From Mucilaginibacter endophyticus (GTDB lineage Bacteria; Bacteroidota; Bacteroidia; Sphingobacteriales; Sphingobacteriaceae), in NCBI RefSeq assembly GCF_003351025.1, contig NZ_QPCG01000002.1:496001-560000 (forward strand): a stretch of 64,000 nt of DNA, given 5' to 3'. The notes under the pieces were generated by a model that was not told the DNA's origin, ran no database searches, and saw only the letters and a program-made list of their open reading frames with translations. Below are positions 27,072 through 35,786 of the stretch, piece by piece. How positions within the stretch are numbered: position 1 is the stretch's first letter; every line of letters begins with the position of its first letter. The position numbers were made by a program, and so were the translations under genes.

Positions 27072-28739
27072 TTACTTTTCAAGTAAAGGCAGTTCAAAAT
27101 AAAAAGTAGCGCCTTCTCCAAGTTCACTTACTACACCTATGCTCCCTTTATGATTATTAATGATCTCGGCCGAAATATAAAGGCCCATGCCGAGGCCGCT
27201 CGCCATAAATTTCTTATCCTCAACACGATAAAAGCGTTCAAAAATATGATCTATTTGTTCAGCAGACATCCCTATGCCAAAATCGGTTACAGATACGCGT
27301 ACTTTTTTGTCGTTTTGCTCTGTTTTAATGATGATCTTTTTGTTATCGGTAGAGTATTTTACCGAATTGTTGATCAGGTTTACCAATACCTGTTCCAGGC
27401 GTCCGGAGTTGCCTTCAATAAAAAACTCACTTTTGGATAGATTAATGAAATCAAATTCGGGATAAAGGTGAACTGCGTTTTCCAAGGTTAGATTTATTAA
27501 CTCGGAAAGATTTACTTCAGCCATGACGTACTCAAGTCGCCCGGCATGTATTTTACTTACGTCAAGCAAATCATTCACAAGGCGTTGAAGCTTATTTAAC
27601 GCGCCGGTCGCCTTTTCAACGTATTGTTTTATCATTGGAGGTACTTCCTCCCTTTTATAAACCGAAATAAGCTGTAAATAACCTTTTAAACTTGTTAAAG
27701 GTGTTTTAAGTTCATGACTGGCAACACCGATGAATTCATCTTTCAGATCAAGTTGTTTTTTCTGCTCTTCAATATCAGTAGCAGTACCAACCCAAAAAAG
27801 GATTTCTCCCGTATCATCTCTTAAAGGCACAGCCCGGTTAAGATGCCAGCGATAAGTTTTATCCCAACGCAGGTACCTGTTTTCCAACTCAAATACCTTC
27901 CCGGTCCTTAATGAGTCGAGATAAACGTCCAGTGTTCTTTGCAGATCGTCTGGGTGCACAATCTGCTGCCAACCCCAACCCGCGGTTTCCCTATACCTCA
28001 GCCCGGTATAATCAAACCAGCGCTGATTATAAAAATTAACCTCCCCGCCGGGCAGGTTTGTCCAGGTCATTTGAGGAATGTTATTGGCAAGCAATTTAAA
28101 ATGCTCCCTGCTGATCAATAAATCACTGGTGCGCTCTCTAACTGTATCCTCAAGCTCATTATTCAGCCTTTCGGCAATATTCTGGGCTTCCTCCAGTTGA
28201 TCATTCTTGATTTTAAGTTCCCACTCAGTTTCTTTTTGAGATGTCAGGTCGGTGAGGATCAAACTTAACGCAGTTCCCTCATCAAGATCGAGTGTGGTAC
28301 ATGATAACAAACAAGGCGTTAACTTACCTTCGAGACTAGATAACAATATTTCGCCTTTACAATCATTGTTCCAGCCATCCTTTATTACTTCTTTATATTT
28401 TCCGACAGAAACTTCCGCGATAAAAACATCAAAATGGACACCAATCACTTTTTCGAGTGGCTCATTAACCATGTTTGCAAAACGGGAATTACTATATAAT
28501 ATAATTCCTTCACGATTCAGGGTGACGGCCCCTTCGTTCATTTTTTCAATAAACACACGATAGGTCTGGTCAGCCGTTTTTAGCGTATAAAGTTGATGAC
28601 CTTCATCGCCTTTGACCACAAGCGCATCAACCTGGCCACTGCGAATAGCCTCGATGGTGTCATTTGCCTCTTCTAACAGAAAACGAAGTTCATCGTTTTC
28701 TGTCTGTAATTGCTCATATGTAAATTTAACTGACTCCAT
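27072..28739 (-). CDS. PAS histidine kinase in the kai operon
   Basis: 555 aa, soluble. N-terminal coiled segment with ANDTIEAIRSGQVDALVV (24-42), a motif common in this kinase type. PAS 1 spans about 58-168, a coiled coil 170-210, PAS 2 with PAC 212-326. The DHp domain has phosphoacceptor His342 in ASHELKTPLTSLKGYL. The HATPase region carries N box NLINNSVKYS, G1 DFGIGMS, F box FERFYRVEDK and G2 GLGMGLYIS. All catalytic boxes are intact, so it is an active kinase candidate. It starts 2 bp after the second kaiB stop, so it is cotranscribed and likely an output or input kinase of the Kai proteins, in the way SasA or CikA read KaiC in cyanobacteria. Confidence 0.9.
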   Translation of the reverse strand: MESVKFTYEQLQTENDELRFLLEEANDTIEAIRSGQVDALVVKGDEGHQLYTLKTADQTYRVFIEKMNEGAVTLNREGIILYSNSRFANMVNEPLEKVIGVHFDVFIAEVSVGKYKEVIKDGWNNDCKGEILLSSLEGKLTPCLLSCTTLDLDEGTALSLILTDLTSQKETEWELKIKNDQLEEAQNIAERLNNELEDTVRERTSDLLISREHFKLLANNIPQMTWTNLPGGEVNFYNQRWFDYTGLRYRETAGWGWQQIVHPDDLQRTLDVYLDSLRTGKVFELENRYLRWDKTYRWHLNRAVPLRDDTGEILFWVGTATDIEEQKKQLDLKDEFIGVASHELKTPLTSLKGYLQLISVYKREEVPPMIKQYVEKATGALNKLQRLVNDLLDVSKIHAGRLEYVMAEVNLSELINLTLENAVHLYPEFDFINLSKSEFFIEGNSGRLEQVLVNLINNSVKYSTDNKKIIIKTEQNDKKVRVSVTDFGIGMSAEQIDHIFERFYRVEDKKFMASGLGMGLYISAEIINNHKGSIGVVSELGEGATFYFELPLLEK

Positions 28740-28741
28740 GA

Positions 28742-29077
28742 TTAACTCTCCGAATATATACCAAGCCCCTTCAAAACCTTGGCGGTGTTTGACATATCTC
28801 CTATCAGCTTTCGTTCAGTACCAGGAGATTTTTTGATCAGCAGCGGCAGCGCTACAATCTGTTCGGCTTCGGCTATAAGTGGTTGCTGGTATACATCAAT
28901 TATTTCCAGCTCGTAATTAGCTTTAATATATTCTTCACAAATATTTTTAAGGTTGGTAATAGCCCGGATAGAATTAGGCGATGCCCCAATCACAAATAAA
29001 CGCAATCGAAAAAGCTGGCTTTCCCCCTCACTTAAATTATCATCCGCATTTAAAGGCAATTGATTGTGCTCCGTCAT
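28742..29077 (-). CDS. kaiB: KaiB-like protein, second and divergent copy
   Basis: 111 aa. Thioredoxin-like KaiB fold: FRLRLFVIGASPNSIRAITNLK, then YELEIIDVYQQPLIAEAEQIVALPLLIKK and RKLIGDMSN. An N-terminal extension of about 22 acidic residues precedes it. The Gly-Asp pair before the last helix, tied to fold switching in cyanobacterial KaiB, is kept. Compared with the neighbouring copy, PTL is changed to PLL. It overlaps the first kaiB by one base (TAATG), so translation is coupled. Confidence 0.9.
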   Translation of the reverse strand: MTEHNQLPLNADDNLSEGESQLFRLRLFVIGASPNSIRAITNLKNICEEYIKANYELEIIDVYQQPLIAEAEQIVALPLLIKKSPGTERKLIGDMSNTAKVLKGLGIYSES

Positions 29078-29376
29078 TATGTATTTTTTACAGGCCTAAT
29101 GTTTAATCCCACTAAAACTTTTTCCTCGTTACTTAAATCGCCTATTATTTTGCGAATCGGTTCAGGCACTTTTCTTACCAGCGTAGGTACAGCAAAAATC
29201 TGATCACCCTCCGCCAGTTGTGGTTGTTGCAGCAAGTCAATCACTTCAATAACGTATTGACCTTTTAAATGTTCTTCACAATATTTTTTAAGATTTGTGA
29301 GGGCTGTAACAGATTTAGCCGTTTTACCTGCTACATATAATCGTAACTCGTATTTTACTACTTCTCCCAGTTCCAT
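29077..29376 (-). CDS. kaiB: KaiB-like protein, closest to cyanobacterial KaiB
   Basis: 99 aa, about the length of KaiB. The order [77 protein letters not shown] follows cyanobacterial KaiB closely, including the cis-Pro turn (VPTL) and the IIGDLS switch region. KaiB binds the KaiC CI ring and in cyanobacteria starts dephosphorylation. It overlaps kaiC by one base (TAATG), giving a fixed kaiC-kaiB stoichiometry. Confidence 0.95.
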   Translation of the reverse strand: MELGEVVKYELRLYVAGKTAKSVTALTNLKKYCEEHLKGQYVIEVIDLLQQPQLAEGDQIFAVPTLVRKVPEPIRKIIGDLSNEEKVLVGLNIRPVKNT

Positions 29377-31124
29377 TACTTTTTAGTTTTTGCTTTACTT
29401 TTGGGCGCATCTACATTCCCGCGACGGATATTAGTTATCTCCTGGCGATTTTTTTCAATGATCTCCTGTTTTAACTCATCTTCAAGATACATCTTATTGA
29501 GCTCTTCCTCTGCCGATTCAAACTCAGCCTGCAGGCTTGCAATTTTTGATTCAAGCATCATACGTTTACGCAAGATCTCTTTATCTTTCCGGGATACGGC
29601 AAAGTCCCTGAGGGCCACTCCTGTTTTCTCTTTTAGTTTTTGCGCTTCACGGGCCGAACCTGTAAGTACTCCTTCAGGCCCAAGATAAACATCAACCAGG
29701 TTTAGGCCATTATCAGTTATTGTAAATTCCCGCACCTGGTTTGAGTGGCTCATACCCCGCGATTTCATAATGTATAATCCCCTGTTACGTTCACCATTTG
29801 ATTCTATGTCCCGCACAAGTAACCAGGCATCAACTAATGACGATACACCTTCATCGGTTTGTTCATTAACCACGGTATTTAAACTAAGCGCGGTGAACAT
29901 AACAGTGACCTGCTCGTCCTGTAAAAAATCTATCAGCCTGATAAGCATCGATTTTACCTCACTCACAGAACCCACGGTAATAAGATTGGTAATAGGATCA
30001 AGTATAACAGTTGAAGGTTTAAACCTTTTGATGATCTTATAAATTGCTACAAGATGCATTTCGAGCCCATAAAGTGTTGGGCGCGACGCATGAAACTCAA
30101 GCAAGCCACTATCAACATGTTGTTGCAGGTCTATATTGATGGATTTCATATTACGAAGAATCTGTTTGGGTGACTCTTCGAATGCGAAATAAAGACACTT
30201 CTTTTTATTACTGCATACTTCATTGGCAAAACTGGCAGCAATACTTGTTTTACCTGTACCGGCTGTCCCCGAAACCAGGATACTGCTACCCTGGAAAAAA
30301 CCTTTGCCACCAAACATGCTGTCAAGCGAAGGAATACCTGATGAGATCCGTTTTGACGATACTTCCTTTTCAAGTTTTAAAGAAGTGACAGGCAATACTG
30401 AAATCCCTTCCTCATCTATTAAAAAAGGATACTCATTGGTACCATGTTGTGAGCCGCGGTACTTTACAACTCGCAAACGACGGGTTGAAATCTGGTTGAT
30501 CACCCTATGGTCAAGCAGTATCACACAATCGGAAACATACTCCTCAAGTCCCTGTCGCGTTAACGAAGCCCCTTCTCCCTTTTCACCAGTTATGATTGCA
30601 GTTACTCCTTTATTTTTTAGAAAATTAAAAAGCCTTTTCAATTCGGCACGTAGTATAACCTGGTTCGATAATCCGGAAAAAAGATTCTCCAGTGTATCTA
30701 ACACCACTCGCTTTGCTCCGATGCTATCAATTGCATAACCTAAACGGATGAATAAACCCTCCAGATCATACTCCCCTGTTTCCTCAATCTCACTTCGGTC
30801 TATATGCACATGGTCCAGTCTCAGTTTTTTATTTTCCTGAAGTTTGAATAAATCAAAGCCAAGCGATGCAACATTAGCGGCGAGTTCATCGGCTTTTTCT
30901 TCAAAGGCCATAAATACGCCAGGCTCATTAAATTCGGTAGCTCCCCTTATTACAAATTCAAGGGACATTAGTGTTTTACCACAGCCAGCTTCCCCGCATA
31001 TTAATGTAGGTCTTCCTTTTGGTAAGCCCCCACCTGTTATCTCATCTAAGCCGGTAATGCCCGTGGGGGTTTTAGGTAATTGATCAAATGTTGTTAACTG
31101 TTGTTTTTTATGAAATTTGGTCAT
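29376..31124 (-). CDS. kaiC: KaiC-like double RecA ATPase/kinase
   Basis: 582 aa. Two RecA-like domains. CI (about 12-245) has Walker A GEAGCGKT (44-51) and the catalytic Glu pair 75-76 (AFEEKADE). CII (about 255-485) has Walker A GTAGTGKT (286-293), Glu316-317 (AFEESPK) and Walker B VILDP (373-377). [13 protein letters not shown] places Ser428-Ser429 at the position of the Ser431/Thr432 phosphosites of Synechococcus KaiC. The tail (about 495-565) is a charged coiled coil instead of the short KaiA-binding tail. First gene of kaiC-kaiB-kaiB-kinase. In KaiA-less bacteria such proteins act in stress resistance or as hourglass timers; a role here is inferred. Confidence 0.95.
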   Translation of the reverse strand: MTKFHKKQQLTTFDQLPKTPTGITGLDEITGGGLPKGRPTLICGEAGCGKTLMSLEFVIRGATEFNEPGVFMAFEEKADELAANVASLGFDLFKLQENKKLRLDHVHIDRSEIEETGEYDLEGLFIRLGYAIDSIGAKRVVLDTLENLFSGLSNQVILRAELKRLFNFLKNKGVTAIITGEKGEGASLTRQGLEEYVSDCVILLDHRVINQISTRRLRVVKYRGSQHGTNEYPFLIDEEGISVLPVTSLKLEKEVSSKRISSGIPSLDSMFGGKGFFQGSSILVSGTAGTGKTSIAASFANEVCSNKKKCLYFAFEESPKQILRNMKSINIDLQQHVDSGLLEFHASRPTLYGLEMHLVAIYKIIKRFKPSTVILDPITNLITVGSVSEVKSMLIRLIDFLQDEQVTVMFTALSLNTVVNEQTDEGVSSLVDAWLLVRDIESNGERNRGLYIMKSRGMSHSNQVREFTITDNGLNLVDVYLGPEGVLTGSAREAQKLKEKTGVALRDFAVSRKDKEILRKRMMLESKIASLQAEFESAEEELNKMYLEDELKQEIIEKNRQEITNIRRGNVDAPKSKAKTKK

Positions 31125-31509
31125 AAATGCAATTTGTTTTTAGCTACCTGTCTGCTATAACCATCAAGCATACAGGATTTTGTTTTCATAGGTAAGTTAA
31201 TAGTAATAGCGGTAAAATTGTTTTGCCTTTTTGACTTTCTGCCGGTAAAAATTATGAAACAGTAATGAATTGGTAATGCTAATAATACGGATAAATAAAT
31301 CTTTATTTAGTACATTTATTTTAAAACTCCCACAACCTACAACTCTAAAAACATAGCGCTAAACATTTACGCAGGTTTTCTGTTTTAATAAACAAAATTC
31401 ATATTACGGCGGCCCTAACAGCGTTTCTTCGGAGCCTCTTCTAAATGGGACATCTGAGATTTAGTATTTTTAACCATTATGGATTATATTTATATGTTTT
31501 ATCAGTGTA
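31125..31509. promoter_or_regulatory. Divergent control region between kaiC and the six-PAS kinase gene
   Basis: A 385-bp AT-rich gap. TATGTTTT at 31492-31499 is near the -7 consensus for the plus gene, but it lies too close to the start to be convincing. No perfect promoter pair was found on either strand and no operator palindrome was recognised. Both transcription units must start in or near it. Confidence 0.4.
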
Positions 31510-34500
31510 ATGAATAACCAGGCCGACCTGCATCAACAATTAAACGAAGATATATTCCGTATCCTGATCAGGGAGTCACCTACGCCAGTAGCTTTGTACA
31601 TGGGCGAAGGCATGGAAATCAGGATAGCCAACAAAGCCATTATTGATATCTGGGGCAAGGGAGACAATGTTATAGGGCGCACCTACTTTAACCTGCTGCC
31701 AGAGCTTGAAGAACAAGGTTTTCACGCGATATTATTAAACGTTTATAAAAGCGGTATCGCTTACGAAGGAAAAGAAGAAAAGGTAGACCTTTTGGTTAAC
31801 AATAAACTTGAGGAGTTTTACTTCAATTTTACTTTTAAACCCTTACGTGATGATAAAGGTAAAGTTTGGGGCGTGCTAAATACCGCGGCAGATGTAACAG
31901 AACTTGTAACCACACGGCAAAAACTGGCCGAAAGTGAGCAACGTGTCCAATTCGCGCTTCAAGCTGCCGAACTTGGCACCTGGGATTTAAACCCCAAATT
32001 ACAAACCGTAATATGGGACGACCGCTGTAAGGAACTGTGCGGCTTTCGGAAAGCCGATGATATAAAATACGCTGACTTACTAAAATTTGTACACCCGGAA
32101 GACGCTCAACGACTGCGCGCCGCGGTATTGCAGGCATATGATCCTGCGAGTGGTGGCAATTATGACCTGATTGTGCGCACTATTAATGATGCCGGCAATT
32201 TAAAATACTGGATTCATTTAAAAGGTAAGGCTTATTTTAATGACAACCATGAACCTATCCGCTTTGCAGGCACAGTACAAGACATTACCCGCGAAATATC
32301 AGACAAACAGGAACAACAAAAGTTACTTGCACTGATTGACAATACCGCAGATATAGTGGCTGTAGGCAACATGGATGGTTTTGTTACCTATATCAATAAA
32401 ACAGGCTACGCCATACTCGGTGTTGAAAACACAAAATCTGTCTTAAAACCAGGCGTTGATTTTTTTATATACGACGAGGCAAGCAAAGTAAACAATGATA
32501 TAATTCCGACAGTACAACAATATGGTAAATGGGAAGGTGAAATGCATTACCGGCATTTTAAAACCGGAGAAAGTATCCCGGTTTACGTGAGTTGTTTTAG
32601 AATAGATGATCCTTTAAATAACCTGCCTATTGGAATGGCTTCTGTGGCCCGTGACCTGCGCCCCGAAAAGACCGCGAGGAACGAGCAATACAAACTATTA
32701 TCGCTCATTAACCACAGTTCGGATTTCGTAAGCCTGTCGGATTTGGATGGCAATGTTACCTATGTAAATACTGCCGGTCGGAAAATGCTGGGGATTGCCG
32801 GCGTTAAAGAACATCGCAGGCATAACAGCGAATTTATAATGCCCGATGAGGTAGTCAAGCTTAGAGATACGGTAAATATCGCCTTAATGAAGCATGGCAA
32901 ATGGAGCGGGGAAATACGTTATCGCCATTTCCAAACCGGCGAGGCTATACCGGTATACGGGACCACCATGCTGGTTTATGACTCCGTAACCGGGGCACCG
33001 CAGGGCCGGGCTTCAATAGCTCGGGACTTGAGAAGAGAAATTGCCGATAAAAAAGCCCTGACAGATAGTGAACAGCTGCTCAAAAGCATCACCAACGCCT
33101 CACCAACGGTATTATGGATGGCCGATGCACAAGGGAATATCACCTATGTAAATCAAACCTGGATTGACTGGACCGGCATTGAATATGAAAAGCACATGGG
33201 AAGCGGATGGGCCAACGCTATTGTGGAAGAGGACAGACCGCGTGCTGCCGAGAAGTTTTTATCAGATTTAAGCGCCCGCCGGTTTTACGAGGTTGATTTT
33301 AGGATAATCAATAAAGATGGTGAAACAAGATGGTGCATTGCAACCGGCAACCCGCAATATAATGAACAGGGAGAGTTTACAGGATACATAGGAGCCTGTA
33401 CTGATGTTACCGACAAGACGCTCGCCGAGCGCGAGATAAAACTACGTAACAGGGAGTTAAGCGACCAGATCAGCCAGTTTGAGTTTGTTACCGATTTTAT
33501 GCCCGTACAACTTTGGACAGCCCGCACCGATGGGGAGCTTGACTATCTAAACAAACGGGCGGTTGATTATTTTGGCATCGCAACCAACAAAATAGCCGGC
33601 CCAGATTGGCTTGACGGCATTCATCCCGATGACAGGGCCGGATGTATTGAGGCCTGGAATAATGCGGTAAATACCGGCAATATTTTTCAGTACGAGTTCA
33701 GGCTGAAAGATAAAGACGAAAATTACAAATGGCACCTGGTTAGGGCATTGCCTTTTACCATCGACGATAAGATCATTAAATGGTTTGGTACCAATACCGA
33801 TATAGATGAGCAGAAACAGCTGCAACGCCAGAAAGATGATTTCTTGGGCATTGCCAGTCACGAGTTAAAAACACCGGTTACCAGTATAAAAGCATATGCC
33901 CAGGTACTTGGCGCCATGCTTACCCGGGAGGGCGAACATAAAAAGGCCGAAATGGTGCTCCGGATGGATGCACAGGTAAACCGCCTCACTAATCTCATCG
34001 GCGATTTACTTGACGTTACTAAAATAAACTCAGGCAGATTACAATTTAATAAATCATGGTTTGATTTTAATGAAACGGTTCGGGAAACCGTTCAGGACCT
34101 GCAGCATACAACTCAGAAGCATCAGCTCATACAAAACTTCTCTCAAACAGGCAATATCTACTCCGATAAAGACCGCATAAGCCAAGTTATTACCAACCTT
34201 ATTACAAACGCTATCAAGTACTCCCCACATACCGATACGATCATTGTTAGCACCCGCCGCGAAAACAATGAAGCTATTGTTTGTGTACAGGATTTTGGTA
34301 TTGGTATTCCCGAAGACAAGAAAGACCTTGTATTTGAACAGTTCTACCGCGTGAGCGGGAATAAGCAGCATACTTTCCCCGGTTTGGGGTTAGGATTGTA
34401 CATCTCTTCAGAAATAATTAAGCGCGAAGGCGGCAGAATGTGGGTAAACAGCATTGAAGGTAAAGGGTCTACTTTTTGCTTTGCATTACCTGTAGATGAA

Positions 34501-34512
34501 ACCAACAGTTAA
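31510..34512 (+). CDS. Six-PAS hybrid-free histidine kinase
   Basis: 1000 aa, no membrane helix. Six PAS/PAC units are visible at about 15-130, 140-270, 275-395, 398-518, 522-648 and 655-772. Units 3 and 4 are similar to each other (both have GKW.GE..YRHF.TGE.IPVY), which suggests internal duplication. The kinase core has His784 in ASHELKTPVTSIKAYAQVL, N box NLITNAIKYS, G1 DFGIGIPEDKKDLVFEQFYRV and G2 GLGLGLYIS. Cytosolic sensing of redox, light or a ligand is likely but no cofactor residue is certain. Divergent from kaiC; the response regulator gene follows 80 bp downstream. Confidence 0.92.
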   Translation: MNNQADLHQQLNEDIFRILIRESPTPVALYMGEGMEIRIANKAIIDIWGKGDNVIGRTYFNLLPELEEQGFHAILLNVYKSGIAYEGKEEKVDLLVNNKLEEFYFNFTFKPLRDDKGKVWGVLNTAADVTELVTTRQKLAESEQRVQFALQAAELGTWDLNPKLQTVIWDDRCKELCGFRKADDIKYADLLKFVHPEDAQRLRAAVLQAYDPASGGNYDLIVRTINDAGNLKYWIHLKGKAYFNDNHEPIRFAGTVQDITREISDKQEQQKLLALIDNTADIVAVGNMDGFVTYINKTGYAILGVENTKSVLKPGVDFFIYDEASKVNNDIIPTVQQYGKWEGEMHYRHFKTGESIPVYVSCFRIDDPLNNLPIGMASVARDLRPEKTARNEQYKLLSLINHSSDFVSLSDLDGNVTYVNTAGRKMLGIAGVKEHRRHNSEFIMPDEVVKLRDTVNIALMKHGKWSGEIRYRHFQTGEAIPVYGTTMLVYDSVTGAPQGRASIARDLRREIADKKALTDSEQLLKSITNASPTVLWMADAQGNITYVNQTWIDWTGIEYEKHMGSGWANAIVEEDRPRAAEKFLSDLSARRFYEVDFRIINKDGETRWCIATGNPQYNEQGEFTGYIGACTDVTDKTLAEREIKLRNRELSDQISQFEFVTDFMPVQLWTARTDGELDYLNKRAVDYFGIATNKIAGPDWLDGIHPDDRAGCIEAWNNAVNTGNIFQYEFRLKDKDENYKWHLVRALPFTIDDKIIKWFGTNTDIDEQKQLQRQKDDFLGIASHELKTPVTSIKAYAQVLGAMLTREGEHKKAEMVLRMDAQVNRLTNLIGDLLDVTKINSGRLQFNKSWFDFNETVRETVQDLQHTTQKHQLIQNFSQTGNIYSDKDRISQVITNLITNAIKYSPHTDTIIVSTRRENNEAIVCVQDFGIGIPEDKKDLVFEQFYRVSGNKQHTFPGLGLGLYISSEIIKREGGRMWVNSIEGKGSTFCFALPVDETNS

Positions 34513-34592
34513 TTTTTTGCTGGACCATTTACATTTAGGTTAGGTTTATCACTTATAATTTCAGAGGGTTTAACCAAGCCCTTACGCCTAAG

Positions 34593-34976
34593 ATGAATGC
34601 AAAGAATAAAAAAATCATGATTGCAGATGATGATCCCGGCATTGTTGATGCCGTGGCAATGCTGCTTGAGTTTGAAGGTTATGAGGTAAGTTCAACTGTC
34701 GACGGATCTGCAGTACTTAAAGTTAAGCAGAATGATCTTCCCGACCTACTGCTCCTGGATATCTGGATGAGCGGCGAAGATGGTAGAGACATCTGCAAGA
34801 AATTCAAAGCCGATAAATTAACTAAAGATATTCCGGTTATCATGATATCGGCAAGTCATGACATACGCCAATCGGCCATAATAGCTGGTGCCGATGATTT
34901 TTTAGCCAAACCGTTCGACATGAACGATCTGCTGAAAAAGGTAGCCTATTTTACGCAAAAGCAAAACGTTTTATAA
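34593..34976 (+). CDS. Single-domain response regulator (CheY-like)
   Basis: 127 aa, one receiver domain and no output domain. Acidic pocket Asp12-Asp14 (MIADDDPG), phosphoacceptor Asp56 (LLLLDIWMSG), Ser86 (MISAS) and Lys106 (LAKPFD) are all present. It follows the six-PAS kinase gene by 80 bp on the same strand, so the kinase is its natural partner. With no DNA-binding domain, output must be by protein contact or phosphorelay, possibly to the kai operon kinase. Confidence 0.92.
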   Translation: MNAKNKKIMIADDDPGIVDAVAMLLEFEGYEVSSTVDGSAVLKVKQNDLPDLLLLDIWMSGEDGRDICKKFKADKLTKDIPVIMISASHDIRQSAIIAGADDFLAKPFDMNDLLKKVAYFTQKQNVL

Positions 34977-35010
34977 TAACAAGCTTAACTGATCAACTAA
35001 ATAAATTTTA

Positions 35011-35072
35011 CCCCTCTTCGGGATGAACCCTGACGGTGGCTGTCTCACCCGGCCACCGTTTCCTCCCGTTGT
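35011..35072 (+). ncRNA. Structured direct-repeat element, copy 1
   Basis: First of two copies about 84% identical (52 of 62 positions, no gaps), exactly 100 bp apart. Predicted fold: outer stem CGGGATGA (35019-35026) with the segment 35061-35068 (one mismatch), and inner stem CGGTGGC (35034-35040) with GCCACCG (35052-35058), closing a loop of about 9 nt. It could be an RNA element in the 3' region of the response-regulator transcript, a pair of small RNAs, or a 5' element of the DUF2383 gene. An in-frame 17-codon reading frame starting at ATG 35023 also exists. Not matched to a family I know. Confidence 0.45.
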
Positions 35073-35110
35073 TTGACAAACATGAAGTTGACGATAATTT
35101 AATGAATTTA

Positions 35111-35172
35111 CCCCTCCTCGGGATGAGCCCTGACGGTGGCTGTACTACTCGGTCGCCGATTCATCCCGTTGT
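35111..35172 (+). ncRNA. Structured direct-repeat element, copy 2
   Basis: Second copy. The outer stem is perfect here (CGGGATGA 35119-35126 with TCATCCCG 35161-35168). In the inner stem, CGGTGGC pairs with GTCGCCG through two G-U pairs, so both substitutions relative to copy 1 keep pairing, and four of the ten differences fall in the hairpin loop. This is the pattern expected of a structure-constrained RNA. No T-run follows either copy. Confidence 0.45.
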
Positions 35173-35189
35173 ATAAGTAAAATGTTTTA

Positions 35190-35213
35190 GATTAGTTTAT
35201 TATCCAACTAATC
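35190..35213. promoter_or_regulatory. Inverted repeat upstream of the DUF2383 gene
   Basis: GATTAGTT (35190-35197) and AACTAATC (35206-35213) are exact complements with an 8-bp spacer, about 77 bp before the start codon. Geometry fits a dimeric repressor site or a small hairpin. The factor is unknown. Confidence 0.35.
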
Positions 35214-35289
35214 GCTATTTATCTAACTAACAAATAAAAAACATTAACCCATATGCTATGTTATTTACTATAACAAAACAATAGCAGCC

Positions 35290-35760
35290 ATGGGACTCTT
35301 ACAACACGTACAGCACCAGATCTCGGCATTGAATGATCTGATCAAAATAAACAACGACAGGATAGCCGGTTATCAAAAAGCCAATGAGGCAACAGATGAA
35401 ACAGGTCTGAATTTACTTTTTAATGAGTATATTGATCAAAGCAAAAGTTACGTTAATGAATTGCGCGATTATATTCACGTATTAGGCGGAGACCCGGCTG
35501 ATGGCACTACTCTTTCGGGTAAATTTTATCATGCATGGATGGATGTAAAAGCGGTGTTTACAAATAAAGATCGCCATGGTATTTTATCCGACTGCGAATA
35601 TGGCGAAGACATAGCCAAAAAAGCTTATCGCGCCGCGCTTGATGATAAAGAATTAATATGGGAAGATGAGCAGGTGGTAGCCTTGCTTAATAGCCATTTG
35701 GATGGTTTAAAAAAAGCGCATGACACCGTAAAATCGCTACGAGATACGGTTAATACCTGA
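35290..35760 (+). CDS. DUF2383 (PA2169 family) four-helix-bundle protein
   Basis: 156 aa. Helical ferritin-like pattern of the PA2169 family: ISALNDLIKINNDRIAGYQKA, YIDQSKSYVNELRDYIHVLGGDP, FYHAWMDVKAVFTNKDRHGIL, CEYGEDIAKKAYRAAL, and HLDGLKKAHDTVKSLRD at the end. Family members are widespread and often under general-stress control; iron or redox chemistry is not proven. It follows the structured repeats; the small gene after it starts 27 bp downstream. Confidence 0.85.
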   Translation: MGLLQHVQHQISALNDLIKINNDRIAGYQKANEATDETGLNLLFNEYIDQSKSYVNELRDYIHVLGGDPADGTTLSGKFYHAWMDVKAVFTNKDRHGILSDCEYGEDIAKKAYRAALDDKELIWEDEQVVALLNSHLDGLKKAHDTVKSLRDTVNT

Positions 35761-35786
35761 TGGTAATTTTGTAACAGTAAATACAG

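Noticed and set aside
35011..35172. Possible CRISPR array or phage att site
   Set aside because: Only two units with a 38-nt gap, 84% identity, no cas genes; structure rather than array.
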